64,000 nucleotides of DNA, taken from Bacillus cereus G9842. Lineage in GTDB: Bacteria > Bacillota > Bacilli > Bacillales > Bacillaceae_G. Below are positions 45,160-53,401 of this stretch, in pieces (position 1 is the stretch's first letter; every line of letters starts with the position of its first letter). Under the pieces are notes generated by a model. The model was given only the letters and a program-made list of their open reading frames with translations. It was not told the origin of the DNA and searched no databases. Made by a program: the position numbers and the translations under genes. The DNA lies in NCBI RefSeq assembly GCF_000021305.1, contig NC_011772.1:1588001-1652000 (forward strand). The letters are read 5' to 3'.

Positions 45160-45370
45160 TTTAGTAACCTCCTTAAAAATTCTTTCATTAGTAAACAATA
45201 TGAAAATAAAAAAGAAGTAGTCTTGTTTTATTTGAGAAAAAGGGATTGTTTAAAAAGAAGCGAAGTGTGTATACAGAGGAAGCGGGCGTTTACAATCAGT
45301 CAATTCGGGATAAAGATGGGGAGTTTGTTTCATACTAACATACAGATATTGTACTTAAAGGAGTATTCGT

Positions 45371-46270
45371 ATGGGACATTCGCATGATCATGGTCATTCA
45401 AAAAATAAAAAGGCGTTACTAATTGCCTTCCTACTAACAACAAGTTTTATGATTGCAGAAGTTGTTGGTGGATTTGTAACAAATAGCTTAGCACTATTAT
45501 CTGACGCGGGGCATATGTTAAGTGATGCGGTATCTTTAGCCTTAAGTTTACTTGCGTTTAAGCTCGGAGAAAAAACAGCAACAACTGCGAAAACATATGG
45601 ATATAAGCGAGTCGAAATGTTAGCAGCATTATGTAACGGTGTCGTTCTTATTGTCATTTCGGTATACATTTTTATTGAAGCAATCCGCCGTTTTAAAGAA
45701 CCAGTTGAGATTGCTAGTAATGGGATGCTCATTATTGCTGTACTTGGTCTGCTTATTAATATTTTATCAGCTTGGATATTAATGAGAGGCGGAGATGTGA
45801 AGGGGAACTTGAATTTAAGAAGTGCTTTCCTCCACGTATTAGGCGATCTATTAGGATCAGTCGGAGCGATTATTGCAGCGCTATGTATTAAATTTTTCGG
45901 ATGGACGGTTGCTGATGCGATTGCTAGTATTCTTGTGTCTATTTTAGTCATTATTAGTGGATGGCGTGTAACACGTGATACCGTCCATATATTAATGGAA
46001 GGTGCACCCCAGCACATAAATGTTGAAGAGGTAAAAAGTACATTATTAAATATTACGGTTGTAAAAGAAGTTCATGATTTGCACATATGGTCTGTCACAT
46101 CTGATTTTCAAGTATTAACTTGCCATTTGATTATTAAAGGTGATGAAACGCAAAATGTATTAAAAGAGGCTACGGATGTATTAAAGGAGAAGTTTCATGT
46201 AGAACATGTCACCATTCAAGTAGAAATAGATGGTGAATTTAATCATAGTGAGACAACCTGCAAAGTATGA
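45371..46270 (+). CDS. czcD: Cation diffusion facilitator (CzcD type)
   Basis: A 299-aa Zn/Co/Cd-proton antiporter. The His-rich N-terminus MGHSHDHGHS is followed by six helices. Metal-site motifs are SLALLSDAGHMLSDAVSL (helix 2, H and D) and LHVLGDLLGSVGAI (helix 5, HxxxD), and a C-terminal ferredoxin-like domain carries HDLHIWSVTSD. Exports excess metal. It lies next to iron- and zinc-limitation genes. SD TAAAGGAG. Confidence 0.95.
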   Translation: MGHSHDHGHSKNKKALLIAFLLTTSFMIAEVVGGFVTNSLALLSDAGHMLSDAVSLALSLLAFKLGEKTATTAKTYGYKRVEMLAALCNGVVLIVISVYIFIEAIRRFKEPVEIASNGMLIIAVLGLLINILSAWILMRGGDVKGNLNLRSAFLHVLGDLLGSVGAIIAALCIKFFGWTVADAIASILVSILVIISGWRVTRDTVHILMEGAPQHINVEEVKSTLLNITVVKEVHDLHIWSVTSDFQVLTCHLIIKGDETQNVLKEATDVLKEKFHVEHVTIQVEIDGEFNHSETTCKV

Positions 46271-46414
46271 AAGAAAAAGGATAAGAAAATGTGTCATAAC
46301 ATTTTTCGCACGGCATACATATATATAATGTGGCCACAAATACTTTGTCAGGTAAATATTTCATGAAATTACTTTACTTATAAAGAGTCATCTTTTATAA
46401 TCAAAAGTGGTAAT

Positions 46415-46434
46415 TGATAAAGATTATCATTTTC
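46415..46434 (+). promoter_or_regulatory. Fur box upstream of fbpA
   Basis: TGATAAAGATTATCA (46415-46429) is the 7-1-7 Fur repeat with one mismatch, extended by TTTTC to fit the 19-bp form with two mismatches. It lies 35 nt before the fbpA start. Confidence 0.8.
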
Positions 46435-46463
46435 AATGATCGTGGAAAGGAGTTTTTTTAAAG

Positions 46464-46634
46464 ATGAGTAGTCAACTCCGTTTTGCTGTTGAAAATCGTA
46501 AGAGGCATTTAATTGATGAGTTAATTGGAGCAGGTGTGTTTAAAATTCGTGACCGACAATTATACGAGCTGTCTTTAGAGGAATTAGAAAAAGAGTATGA
46601 AGATATTGAGGATTACGCAAATATTCAGGCATAG
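46464..46634 (+). CDS. Fur-regulated basic protein FbpA-like (56 aa)
   Basis: The protein begins MSSQLRFAVENRKRHLIDEL, continues to IRDRQLYELSLEELEKEYED and ends IEDYANIQA. This matches the small Fur-regulated FbpA family of Bacillus, whose members act in the iron-sparing response, proposedly with the sRNA FsrA. The Fur box just upstream supports the call. SD GAAAGGAG is about 14 nt from the ATG. FbpA-family members can be several per genome, so the exact paralog is not fixed. Confidence 0.82.
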   Translation: MSSQLRFAVENRKRHLIDELIGAGVFKIRDRQLYELSLEELEKEYEDIEDYANIQA

Positions 46635-46707
46635 CACATAGATTAGTAAATAAGGAGCTGGTTACACTTTTGTGTAGCCAGCTTTATTATTTCATAGAAA
46701 TCATTTT

Positions 46708-46823
46708 TTATATTTCTTTCATGGGACGGAGCCAGTTTTGAGACATCATTTGTTCCATTTGTTTTTCATCTTGTTTTTGTAGCGCTTGAATAATAGGGTG
46801 CTGTTCTTTAGAGGTTGTTTTTG
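46708..46823 (-). pseudogene. Remnant: C-terminal end of a GntR/FCD-type regulator
   Basis: The minus frame reads EQHPIIQALQKQDEKQMEQM and ends WLRPMKEI, like the last ~38 residues of an FCD-domain regulator (E-H-x-x-I-x-x-A-L-x-x-x-D). The upstream portion of the frame is not regulator-like and comes from the neighbouring remnant's DNA. No start codon or SD fits. Family assignment is tentative. Confidence 0.5.
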
Positions 46824-47045
46824 TTAGCAGGATATCAAGAAGAAACGTTTGTTGGAGATAAAAATAAATTAGTGAAGCTTTCAGGAGCATTTTCTTATAT
46901 AGTCGGAGTTGCTACTATAATATTACCGCTTGGCTTAGAAAAAATAGGTGATGTAGTTGGTAACATATATACTATATTAATTGTTTTAGGTACAGTTGTA
47001 TTTATAATTAAAGCAAACCTATTAAATAAGAGTGCTATAAAATAA
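46815..47045 (+). pseudogene. Remnant: C-terminal part of a DUF3784-type membrane protein
   Basis: The plus frame reads LLAGYQEETFVGDKNKLVKL, then two hydrophobic helices ending FIIKANLLNKSAIK. DUF3784 proteins normally have an N-terminal helix before the AGY segment; here the reading begins at AGY, without an SD. So the 5' part is missing. Confidence 0.6.
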
Positions 47046-47073
47046 AAAGGCTTCATTCTACTGAAGCCTTTTA
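47045..47073. terminator. Bidirectional terminator
   Basis: AAAAGGCTTCA / TGAAGCCTTTT with a 6-nt loop, between the DUF3784 remnant and the COG0523 gene. Confidence 0.9.
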
Positions 47074-47080
47074 TTAATTA

Positions 47081-48268
47081 TTATGAAGTATAAGTAAAAG
47101 CCGGAATAGGATCAATAAATGTATTCCACTTTTGTTCCATTTCCTTTTCTGTTAATAGACAATCATCTAATGATTGTTCAATCACAGAACGATTCATATC
47201 AATACCGATAAATACGAGCTCAGTTATTCGATCTCCATATCGCTCGTCCCAGTTTTTTAATACTTCTGGTTCTTCTGCAATCATTTGATTTCTTTCAGTT
47301 TCAGGTAATGCGGCTATCCATTCACCGGCTCCTTGAATTGTAATAGAGGAACCTGCTTGAGATAGAAGCCCTATCATATTATTACGAGATGCGAGCCAGA
47401 AGAATCCTTTCGCTCTTACAACATCTAAAGGCCATTTTTCTAGCCAATTCATAAGGCGCTCGGGATGGAAAGGATATTTGCGACGGTAAACAAAGGAATT
47501 GATACCGTATTCTTCCGTTTCCGGTGTATGATGTTCACTATTTAATTCTTGTATCCAGCCGGCCGATTGACTGGCTTCTTCATAATTAAATAGATTTGTG
47601 TTTAAAATTTCTTGTAATGGTACTTTGCTAAACGAAGATTTAAGAACTTTTGCATTAGGATTTAATTTTTTTAGTAAATGATGAAGCTCTATCACATCTT
47701 CTTTTTCTAGCAAATCTATTTTATTAAGAATAATTACGTTTGCAAACTCAATTTGATCTATTAATAAATCAATAACTTCCCGGGTATCATTCTCATCGAT
47801 TGCTTGTTTTCGGTCTAATAAACTTTCTCCATCTGCAAAATCATCCCAAAACCTATTTGCATCTACAACTGTAACCATCGTATCGAGGCGACAATTTCTC
47901 GTTAAATCAATGTTAAGAACTTCGTCTGTATAAGTAAACGTTTGAGCAACTGGAATAGGCTCACTTATACCAGAAGATTCAATAATAATATAGTCAATAT
48001 CACCATTTTCAACAAGACGATCCACTTCTATCATTAAATCTTCTCGTAGTGTACAGCAGATGCAACCATTTTGAATTTCTACTAATTTCTCTTCCGTACG
48101 TGAAAAACCACCCTTTTTTATAAGAGATGCATCAATGTTTACTTCGCTCATATCATTAACGATAACAGCTACTTTTAAGTTGTTCTTATTAGTCAAAATG
48201 TGATGTAGTAAGGTAGTTTTTCCAGATCCTAAAAACCCACTTAATACAGTGATAGGTACTTTTTTCAT
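47081..48268 (-). CDS. COG0523 (CobW/ZagA/YciC-type) GTPase, zinc metallochaperone
   Basis: A 395-aa G3E GTPase. Walker A is SGFLGSGKTTLL (residues ~10-21). The zinc-binding CxCC motif is GCICCTLRED (C69, C71, C72). ESSGISEP follows, then NKIDLL as G4, and a CobW C-terminal domain includes GFFWLASRNN. In Bacillus the Zur-controlled members (ZagA/YciC) deliver zinc to target proteins under starvation. ATG 48268 follows AGGGGAG; the longer frame runs through the promoter and Zur boxes. Divergent from the permease pair. Confidence 0.93.
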   Translation of the reverse strand: MKKVPITVLSGFLGSGKTTLLHHILTNKNNLKVAVIVNDMSEVNIDASLIKKGGFSRTEEKLVEIQNGCICCTLREDLMIEVDRLVENGDIDYIIIESSGISEPIPVAQTFTYTDEVLNIDLTRNCRLDTMVTVVDANRFWDDFADGESLLDRKQAIDENDTREVIDLLIDQIEFANVIILNKIDLLEKEDVIELHHLLKKLNPNAKVLKSSFSKVPLQEILNTNLFNYEEASQSAGWIQELNSEHHTPETEEYGINSFVYRRKYPFHPERLMNWLEKWPLDVVRAKGFFWLASRNNMIGLLSQAGSSITIQGAGEWIAALPETERNQMIAEEPEVLKNWDERYGDRITELVFIGIDMNRSVIEQSLDDCLLTEKEMEQKWNTFIDPIPAFTYTS

Positions 48269-48287
48269 GAAATGATCTCCCCTTAAA

Positions 48288-48356
48288 TCGTAATGATTAC
48301 GTTTTATATTAAACGATGGAAAAAGAAAAATCAATAATAAATCATAATGATTACGA
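48288..48356. promoter_or_regulatory. Two Zur boxes flanking a divergent promoter
   Basis: Box 1 TCGTAATGATTACGT (48288-48302) and box 2 TCATAATGATTACGA (48342-48356) each match the Bacillus Zur 7-1-7 repeat with one mismatch. On the minus strand a promoter lies between them: TTGATT (48334-48329), 17 bp, TAATAT (48311-48306). Box 1 sits downstream of the -10 and box 2 upstream of the -35. Box 2 also faces the plus-strand permease operon. Confidence 0.85.
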
Positions 48357-48450
48357 TTTGAGAATAGAAATAGACTATAAAATTTGTGCTGTAGTATGAA
48401 GCATTTGGACAAGCACATGTTTACATATAAATAAAATGGAGGCGAGAAGC

Positions 48451-49428
48451 TTGGTCTTTAATAGAGTTTCAAAAGAATTAGTAGGCATAGCTCTTATCGC
48501 TATGTTTCTCTTTTTATTATTTTTTGTAGATTTTACAAGTCTAGCAAATTTGCACAAAAATATACCACAGGAATGGTTGAATGTGAATACAGTATTTTTA
48601 AGTATCATTTTTGAAGCAATACCCTTTATTTTATTAGGGGTAATTGTTTCTTCATTTATTCAAGTGTTTGTGACGGAAGATATGATTCAAAAAGTAATGC
48701 CGAAATCTCCGATTGTTGCAATGATTCCAGCAGTATTTGTGGGAGTTCTTTTTCCAATGTGTGAATGTGTCATTATACCAATTGTAAGAAGGCTCATTCA
48801 AAAGGGGTTACCACTTCATGTAGGCATTGTTATTTTACTGAGTGCACCCATTATGAATCCAGTCGTTTTTTTATCTACTGTATATGCGTTTCAAAAAAAT
48901 GATTATGTTGTATATGCACGCTTTGGGATAACAATTTTAGTTGCTCTATTCATAGGTCTAATTGTGTATTATTGCTATCGCGAAAGAAATGTTTTAAAAG
49001 ACGTAGAGGTTTCAGTTCAAACAAGCAAAAAAAAGAGTTGGAAAGATGTTATGAATCACACTGTAGATGAGTTTTTTGATACTGGTAAGTATTTATTGAT
49101 TGGTGCTTTTTTAGCAAGTGTATTTCAAACGTTTTTTGATCGGAATGTACTGGATGCAGTAGCACATAACGAAGTAATTGCCCCCTTTATTATGATGGGA
49201 TTTGGTTATGTTTTATCAATTTGCTCTGCAGCCGATGCTTTTATAGCGGCATCTTTTGGACATGTTTTCTCAGTAAAGGCACTTCTCGCATTTCTTGTGT
49301 TTGGGCCGATGCTTGATATGAAAAATACGTTAATGCTATTTGCATATTTTCAAAAGAAATTTGTATTCTTTTTAATGGGAATTGTCATTGTATCTGTGTA
49401 TACCATCCTGCAAATTATAATGTTATAG
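48451..49428 (+). CDS. DUF318/YraQ-type permease
   Basis: A 325-aa membrane protein with about eight to ten helices in two halves. Signature stretches are FVGVLFPMCECVIIPIVRRL and ILLSAPIMNPVVFLSTVYAF, and in the second half CSAADAFIAASFG and GPMLDMKNTLMLF. Relatives (B. subtilis YcgR type) pair with a TIGR03943 protein; the substrate is unknown but linked to metals by context. The TTG at 48451 lies 8 nt after GGAGG (48438-48442); the ATG at 48436 would contain that SD. Confidence 0.87.
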   Translation: MVFNRVSKELVGIALIAMFLFLLFFVDFTSLANLHKNIPQEWLNVNTVFLSIIFEAIPFILLGVIVSSFIQVFVTEDMIQKVMPKSPIVAMIPAVFVGVLFPMCECVIIPIVRRLIQKGLPLHVGIVILLSAPIMNPVVFLSTVYAFQKNDYVVYARFGITILVALFIGLIVYYCYRERNVLKDVEVSVQTSKKKSWKDVMNHTVDEFFDTGKYLLIGAFLASVFQTFFDRNVLDAVAHNEVIAPFIMMGFGYVLSICSAADAFIAASFGHVFSVKALLAFLVFGPMLDMKNTLMLFAYFQKKFVFFLMGIVIVSVYTILQIIML

Positions 49429-49441
49429 GAGGTGAGAAAGA

Positions 49442-50326
49442 ATGGAGAAAGAGGAGCAGAAGGCATATCATCGCTATATTCGTGGTATTATTTTAATTGG
49501 TTTAGCAATGCTCTTATTTAAACTACTTGTAACAGGGAATATTTATAATTTTATCGCTCCAAAAATGATTAAATTTACGTATATAGCTTTTGTAGTGATT
49601 TTACTTCTTGGTTCTTTACAAGTTTGGAGAGATGGGAGAGAAAAAGAGGATGATTGTAATTGTTGTAAGCATCATACAGCATTAAAATCAGGGATGAAAA
49701 GTTTCTTTGTATATGTTTTATTTGTTGTTCCGATTATTAGTGCTTTTCTATTTGGAAATGTAACAATTGATGGAAGTTTAGCAGGAAAAAGGGGTATGAA
49801 TCAAAGTGTACAGGCGAGAAGTATGGAAGGGAACGAAAAAGAGGGGAAACAGGATGATTTTGATGGGCGAGAGGTATTCGATGATCCAGATGAAACATCA
49901 AATTTATCAACGACTTATGAAACGGAAGAGCAAGTAGTAAAAAGTATGTTAGGACAGCATAAACTACAAGTAGAGGATAAGGATTATGTTCAAACAATGA
50001 GTATAATTGGTCAAGATGTAAAAGGGTTTAAAGGGAAAGAAATTATATTCTCAGGGTTTATATATAATGATAAGGATGTGACGGGTAATAAAGCAGTAGT
50101 GGCTCGATATGGCATAACTTGTTGTATTGCGGATGCATCAGTCTGGGGGATGATTGTTACCGGGAAAAATGTTGAAAAAATATCAGAAGAAACATGGGTG
50201 AAAATAACAGGATTATTAGATGAAACGACATATAAAGGAACAGTCTTTCCACTTGTAAAAGTAAACAAAATCGAGAAAATTAATAAGCCAACTGACCCAT
50301 ATGTATATGATGCTTTACCGCAATAG
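49442..50326 (+). CDS. TIGR03943-family membrane protein (YcgQ type)
   Basis: A 294-aa protein with two to three N-terminal helices, a Cys/His-containing loop (DDCNCCKHH) and a C-terminal extracellular domain with an OB-like look (GFIYNDKDVTGNKAVVARYG, ITCCIADAS, WVKITGLLDE). Members are nearly always beside a DUF318 permease and form a putative transport pair. It follows the permease by 13 nt with SD AGGAGGTGAG. The C-x-C-C-x-H-H cluster may bind metal (inference). Confidence 0.85.
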   Translation: MEKEEQKAYHRYIRGIILIGLAMLLFKLLVTGNIYNFIAPKMIKFTYIAFVVILLLGSLQVWRDGREKEDDCNCCKHHTALKSGMKSFFVYVLFVVPIISAFLFGNVTIDGSLAGKRGMNQSVQARSMEGNEKEGKQDDFDGREVFDDPDETSNLSTTYETEEQVVKSMLGQHKLQVEDKDYVQTMSIIGQDVKGFKGKEIIFSGFIYNDKDVTGNKAVVARYGITCCIADASVWGMIVTGKNVEKISEETWVKITGLLDETTYKGTVFPLVKVNKIEKINKPTDPYVYDALPQ

Positions 50327-50438
50327 AAAAGAATAAATTCTTCATATTTTCATGAAATAGAATCATAATCAAGGCGATAAAAAAATAAAGATAAGAGTAA
50401 TTTGGTTTGTTAAAAATATGTGCAGAAGGAGTTATGCG

Positions 50439-51098
50439 ATGAACTGGGTTACTCATAAACCATCATTTGAATTTGAAACATTTAGTCCTATTATTCGGTC
50501 ACAATCTGCGTGGAGTGGACATTTAGATTTTGCATATGACTTAGTACGATTTGAAAAACCAGAAACTTTAGTTGAGTTAGGTACACATCTAGGTGCTTCT
50601 TTCTTCAGTTTTTGTCAGGGAGTAAAAGATGGAGGGTTATCGACTAAATGCTTTGCAGTAGATACTTGGGCTGGAGATGGGCATACAGGTCCATATGGAG
50701 AAGGGGTTTTTCAAATAGTAGAAAAAGTAGTGAGTGATAACTACCTTAATATAGGAAATTTAATTCGATCTACTTTTGATGATGCTGTAGACCGGTTTCA
50801 AGATGAAACGATAAATCTTTTGCATATTGATGGCTATCATACGTATGAAGCTGTTTCTCACGATTATAACACTTGGCTACCGAAAGTCGCGAAAAACGGT
50901 ATTGTATTATTTCATGATATTGAAGTTAGAAGTGGTGATTTCGGCGTATATAAGTTTTGGGATGAGGTAAAAGCGAAGTACCCTCATTTTCAATTTGCAC
51001 ATTCATATGGACTGGGAGTGTTATTTCCGAAGGGGTGTAGTGATAAGTTTGAGGAAATACTTAAAAATAAAGAAGGAATACAAAATATGTATAAATAA
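50439..51098 (+). CDS. Class I SAM-dependent methyltransferase
   Basis: A 219-aa protein with the SAM-binding motif TLVELGTHLGASFFSF and later NLLHIDGYHTYEAVSHDYNTW and GIVLFHDIEV, the pattern of Methyltransf_24-type enzymes often found in glycan or polysaccharide modification. Substrate unknown. ATG 50439 is 8 nt after GAAGGAG. Confidence 0.83.
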   Translation: MNWVTHKPSFEFETFSPIIRSQSAWSGHLDFAYDLVRFEKPETLVELGTHLGASFFSFCQGVKDGGLSTKCFAVDTWAGDGHTGPYGEGVFQIVEKVVSDNYLNIGNLIRSTFDDAVDRFQDETINLLHIDGYHTYEAVSHDYNTWLPKVAKNGIVLFHDIEVRSGDFGVYKFWDEVKAKYPHFQFAHSYGLGVLFPKGCSDKFEEILKNKEGIQNMYK

Positions 51099-51100
51099 AG

Positions 51101-51142
51101 ATAGGGCATGCATCATTTTAATGATGTGTGCCCTATTTTTTG
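51101..51142 (+). terminator. Terminator after the methyltransferase gene
   Basis: ATAGGGCATGCATCAT / ATGATGTGTGCCCTAT with a 4-nt loop, followed by T6. Confidence 0.93.
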
Positions 51143-51561
51143 TGTAGAAAATAATGGTGTTAATTAAAAAGTGAAGATAGTTGTAAAAAGTTTTGTTGCA
51201 GCAAATATTAAAAAAGTTAGTATGGGATTGTTCTTTGTAAATAAAGTGAAGCTTTAATACGTTCATATCAATTTGGAATTTTACAGTAGTTAATTTCTTA
51301 TCTAAGTGCTTTGCGCTTACTGAATTTTAAGGCGGAGGTCTTATTGGCCGAAAATATCGGGATAAATAAAAATACAACATTTTTTATATTTTTCATTGCG
51401 AAAAACGTAATCTACTTTTACAATAGAAAGGGTTGTGAATATATTATACTGGAAAAATAAATCGAAATAATATGAAAATTTTGTTTTGTCTTCGCTAATT
51501 GTATATTACATACATGTAAGACGACATACGTCATGTTATCGACTTGTAAGGAGAGAAAAAA
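51143..51561. other. Gene-free stretch upstream of nhaC
   Basis: No convincing coding region on either strand. It holds a diverged interspersed repeat (51245-51372) and, nearer nhaC, AT-rich promoter-like DNA. Reverse frames here have no SD and no family resemblance. Confidence 0.6.
51245..51372. repeat. Diverged interspersed repeat, copy B
   Basis: Shares an ordered set of blocks with 56529-56665: GTGAAGCTTTAAT (there TTGAAACTTTAAT), CTTTGC, CTGAATTTT, GG(T/A)GTCTTA-like, then GGGATAAA. Spacing is similar. The copies differ too much to be recent. Resembles the short intergenic repeats known from B. cereus-group genomes (bcr-type), but I cannot assign a class. Confidence 0.5.
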
Positions 51562-52965
51562 ATGAAAAGTGTAAGATTACCATCGATGCTAGAAATCATA
51601 GTTCTTTTATTACTATTTCTTGCTGTTGTCTTTTCCTTCCAAACGATTTTTGATCTCCCAATTCAATTAGCGCTATTTATTTCATGGTTTTTAGTAATTG
51701 CGCTTGGATTAAGATTAGGATTTCGTTATCAAGAATTGCAAGATGCAATTACGAAAGGGATTTCTAACGGATTAGAAGCAATACTGATTTTAGTTGCAGT
51801 AGGTGCTTTAATTGGAACGTGGATTGCTGGTGGGGTAGTACCAACATTAATCTATTATGGATTAGAATTTATTCACCCTAGCATATTCCTATTAGCAACA
51901 TTAATTATTTGTTCTATAACTTCTATCGCAACAGGAACGTCTTGGGGAACAGTGGGAACAGCAGGTATTGCTATGATGGCGATTGGTGAAGGACTTGGTT
52001 TACCACTTCCGCTTGTTGCTGGTGCAGTTCTTTCAGGAGCTTATTTCGGCGACAAATTATCACCACTTTCTGATAGCACAGTTCTTGCAGCTTCTATGGC
52101 GAAAGTAGATGTTATTGCTCACGTTCGAGCTATGCTCGTATTAGATGTTCCAGCTTATATTATTACTAGTATTATGTTTACTGTAGCTGGTTGGATGTAT
52201 GGCGGCGATAATGTAGATTTGAATCGAGTAGAATTTTTAAAAGAAGCTTTATTAAAGCAATTTGATATTAAAATATGGATGCTTATTCCAGCGGTCATTG
52301 TTATCGTTCTATTAGCGATGAAGAAACCGTCTATGCCAACAATTGCAATGGGAGCTTTAATTGGTGCAATTTGGGCAACTCTTTTCCAAGGGATGAACTT
52401 TGGAGAGGCGATTGGAACAGCTTATAACGGATTCTCAATTCAATCTGGTGTTGAGTTTGTTGACAAGTTATTAAACCGTGGTGGAATTAACGGCATGCTT
52501 GGCTCAGTAGCTGTTATTATTTTCGGTTTAGGATTTGGTGGATTACTTGAAAAACTAGGTGTTTTAAAAGTAATCGTATCAAAATTTGAGAAGAAATTAA
52601 ATTCTGCAGGTAATGTAACATTGTCTACATTAATCGTGGCATTCTTAGCTAATATATTTGGTTGTGCGATGTATGTATCACTAATTTTAACACCAAAAAT
52701 TATGGAAGATAGCTATGATAAATTAAAAATAGACCGTCGTGTATTAGCGCGTAACTCAGAAGTAGGTGGAACGTTAACTTCAGGTATGGTTCCATGGTCT
52801 GATAATGGTATTTTTATGGCGGGTATTTTAGGTGTAGCAACGTTCTCATACGTTCCGTTTATGTGGTTAAGCTTCGTATCGTTAATTTTAGCAGTTATTT
52901 ACGGATATACAGGCAAATTCATCTGGTATGTAGATGATGCAGATAAAGGAAAGCAAGCATCATAA
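51562..52965 (+). CDS. nhaC: Na+/H+ antiporter NhaC family
   Basis: A 467-aa antiporter with about 11-12 helices. NhaC-family marks include TSIATGTSWGTVGTAGIAMMA, GAVLSGAYFGDKLSPLSDST and the C-terminal VGGTLTSGMVPWSDNGIFM. It exchanges sodium (or malate/lactate in some subtypes) for protons. SD AAGGAGAG. Monocistronic with a strong terminator. Confidence 0.93.
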   Translation: MKSVRLPSMLEIIVLLLLFLAVVFSFQTIFDLPIQLALFISWFLVIALGLRLGFRYQELQDAITKGISNGLEAILILVAVGALIGTWIAGGVVPTLIYYGLEFIHPSIFLLATLIICSITSIATGTSWGTVGTAGIAMMAIGEGLGLPLPLVAGAVLSGAYFGDKLSPLSDSTVLAASMAKVDVIAHVRAMLVLDVPAYIITSIMFTVAGWMYGGDNVDLNRVEFLKEALLKQFDIKIWMLIPAVIVIVLLAMKKPSMPTIAMGALIGAIWATLFQGMNFGEAIGTAYNGFSIQSGVEFVDKLLNRGGINGMLGSVAVIIFGLGFGGLLEKLGVLKVIVSKFEKKLNSAGNVTLSTLIVAFLANIFGCAMYVSLILTPKIMEDSYDKLKIDRRVLARNSEVGGTLTSGMVPWSDNGIFMAGILGVATFSYVPFMWLSFVSLILAVIYGYTGKFIWYVDDADKGKQAS

Positions 52966-52968
52966 AAT

Positions 52969-53006
52969 AAAAATCACCTTCTACAATATGTAGAAGGTGA
53001 TTTTTT
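52969..53006. terminator. Bidirectional terminator, nhaC/merR
   Basis: AAAAATCACCTTCTAC / GTAGAAGGTGATTTTT, 16 perfect pairs, 5-nt loop. Confidence 0.94.
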
Positions 53007-53385
53007 ATTTTGTAATAGCATCTGCTGAAGTTACTTCATTCTCATATTTAGCAATTTTTTGTTGTATCTTTTTTAAGTTTTTTTCAGTGTCTTGGATGAG
53101 CTGTAAGACATTGGTCTCTTGTTGTTTCATTAATTCCAACCGTTGAAAGATGGTAGATTCTCCTTCCATAGACCAGTCGATAAATTGTTTTATTTTTTGA
53201 ATAGGCATACCAGTGTTTTTTAAACACAAAATCATTTCTAAGTATTTGAGTGCTTCTTCATCAAAAGCTCGATCTCCTTTTTCATTTCTTTGCAGAAAAG
53301 GGAACAGTCCTTGTTTATCATAATAACGTATTTGAGAAATAGTTAAGTGTTGCATTTTGGCGACTTGCCCAATTGTATAATACAT
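53005..53385 (-). CDS. MerR-family regulator (AdhR/NmlR-like)
   Basis: A 126-aa regulator. N-terminal MerR HTH YTIGQVAKMQHLTISQIRYY and wing DKQGLFPF-x-RNEKGDRAF are followed by a dimerisation coiled coil to the end. A single Cys at about residue 54 (ILCLKNTGMP) is near the conserved Cys of AdhR-type MerR proteins that sense reactive aldehydes, so a thiol switch is possible. ATG 53385 is preferred by SD spacing. It is second in an operon with the SDR gene, under a promoter with a MerR-type operator. Confidence 0.88.
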   Translation of the reverse strand: MYYTIGQVAKMQHLTISQIRYYDKQGLFPFLQRNEKGDRAFDEEALKYLEMILCLKNTGMPIQKIKQFIDWSMEGESTIFQRLELMKQQETNVLQLIQDTEKNLKKIQQKIAKYENEVTSADAITK

Positions 53386-53401
53386 ATCATTCATCCTTTT
53401 G

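Noticed and set aside
45394..46017. 207-aa minus frame opposite czcD
   Set aside because: Shadow of a CDF transporter; composition follows the reverse complement of helices.
51021..51266. 81-aa minus frame over the methyltransferase end and terminator
   Set aside because: Crosses a strong terminator hairpin and has no SD.
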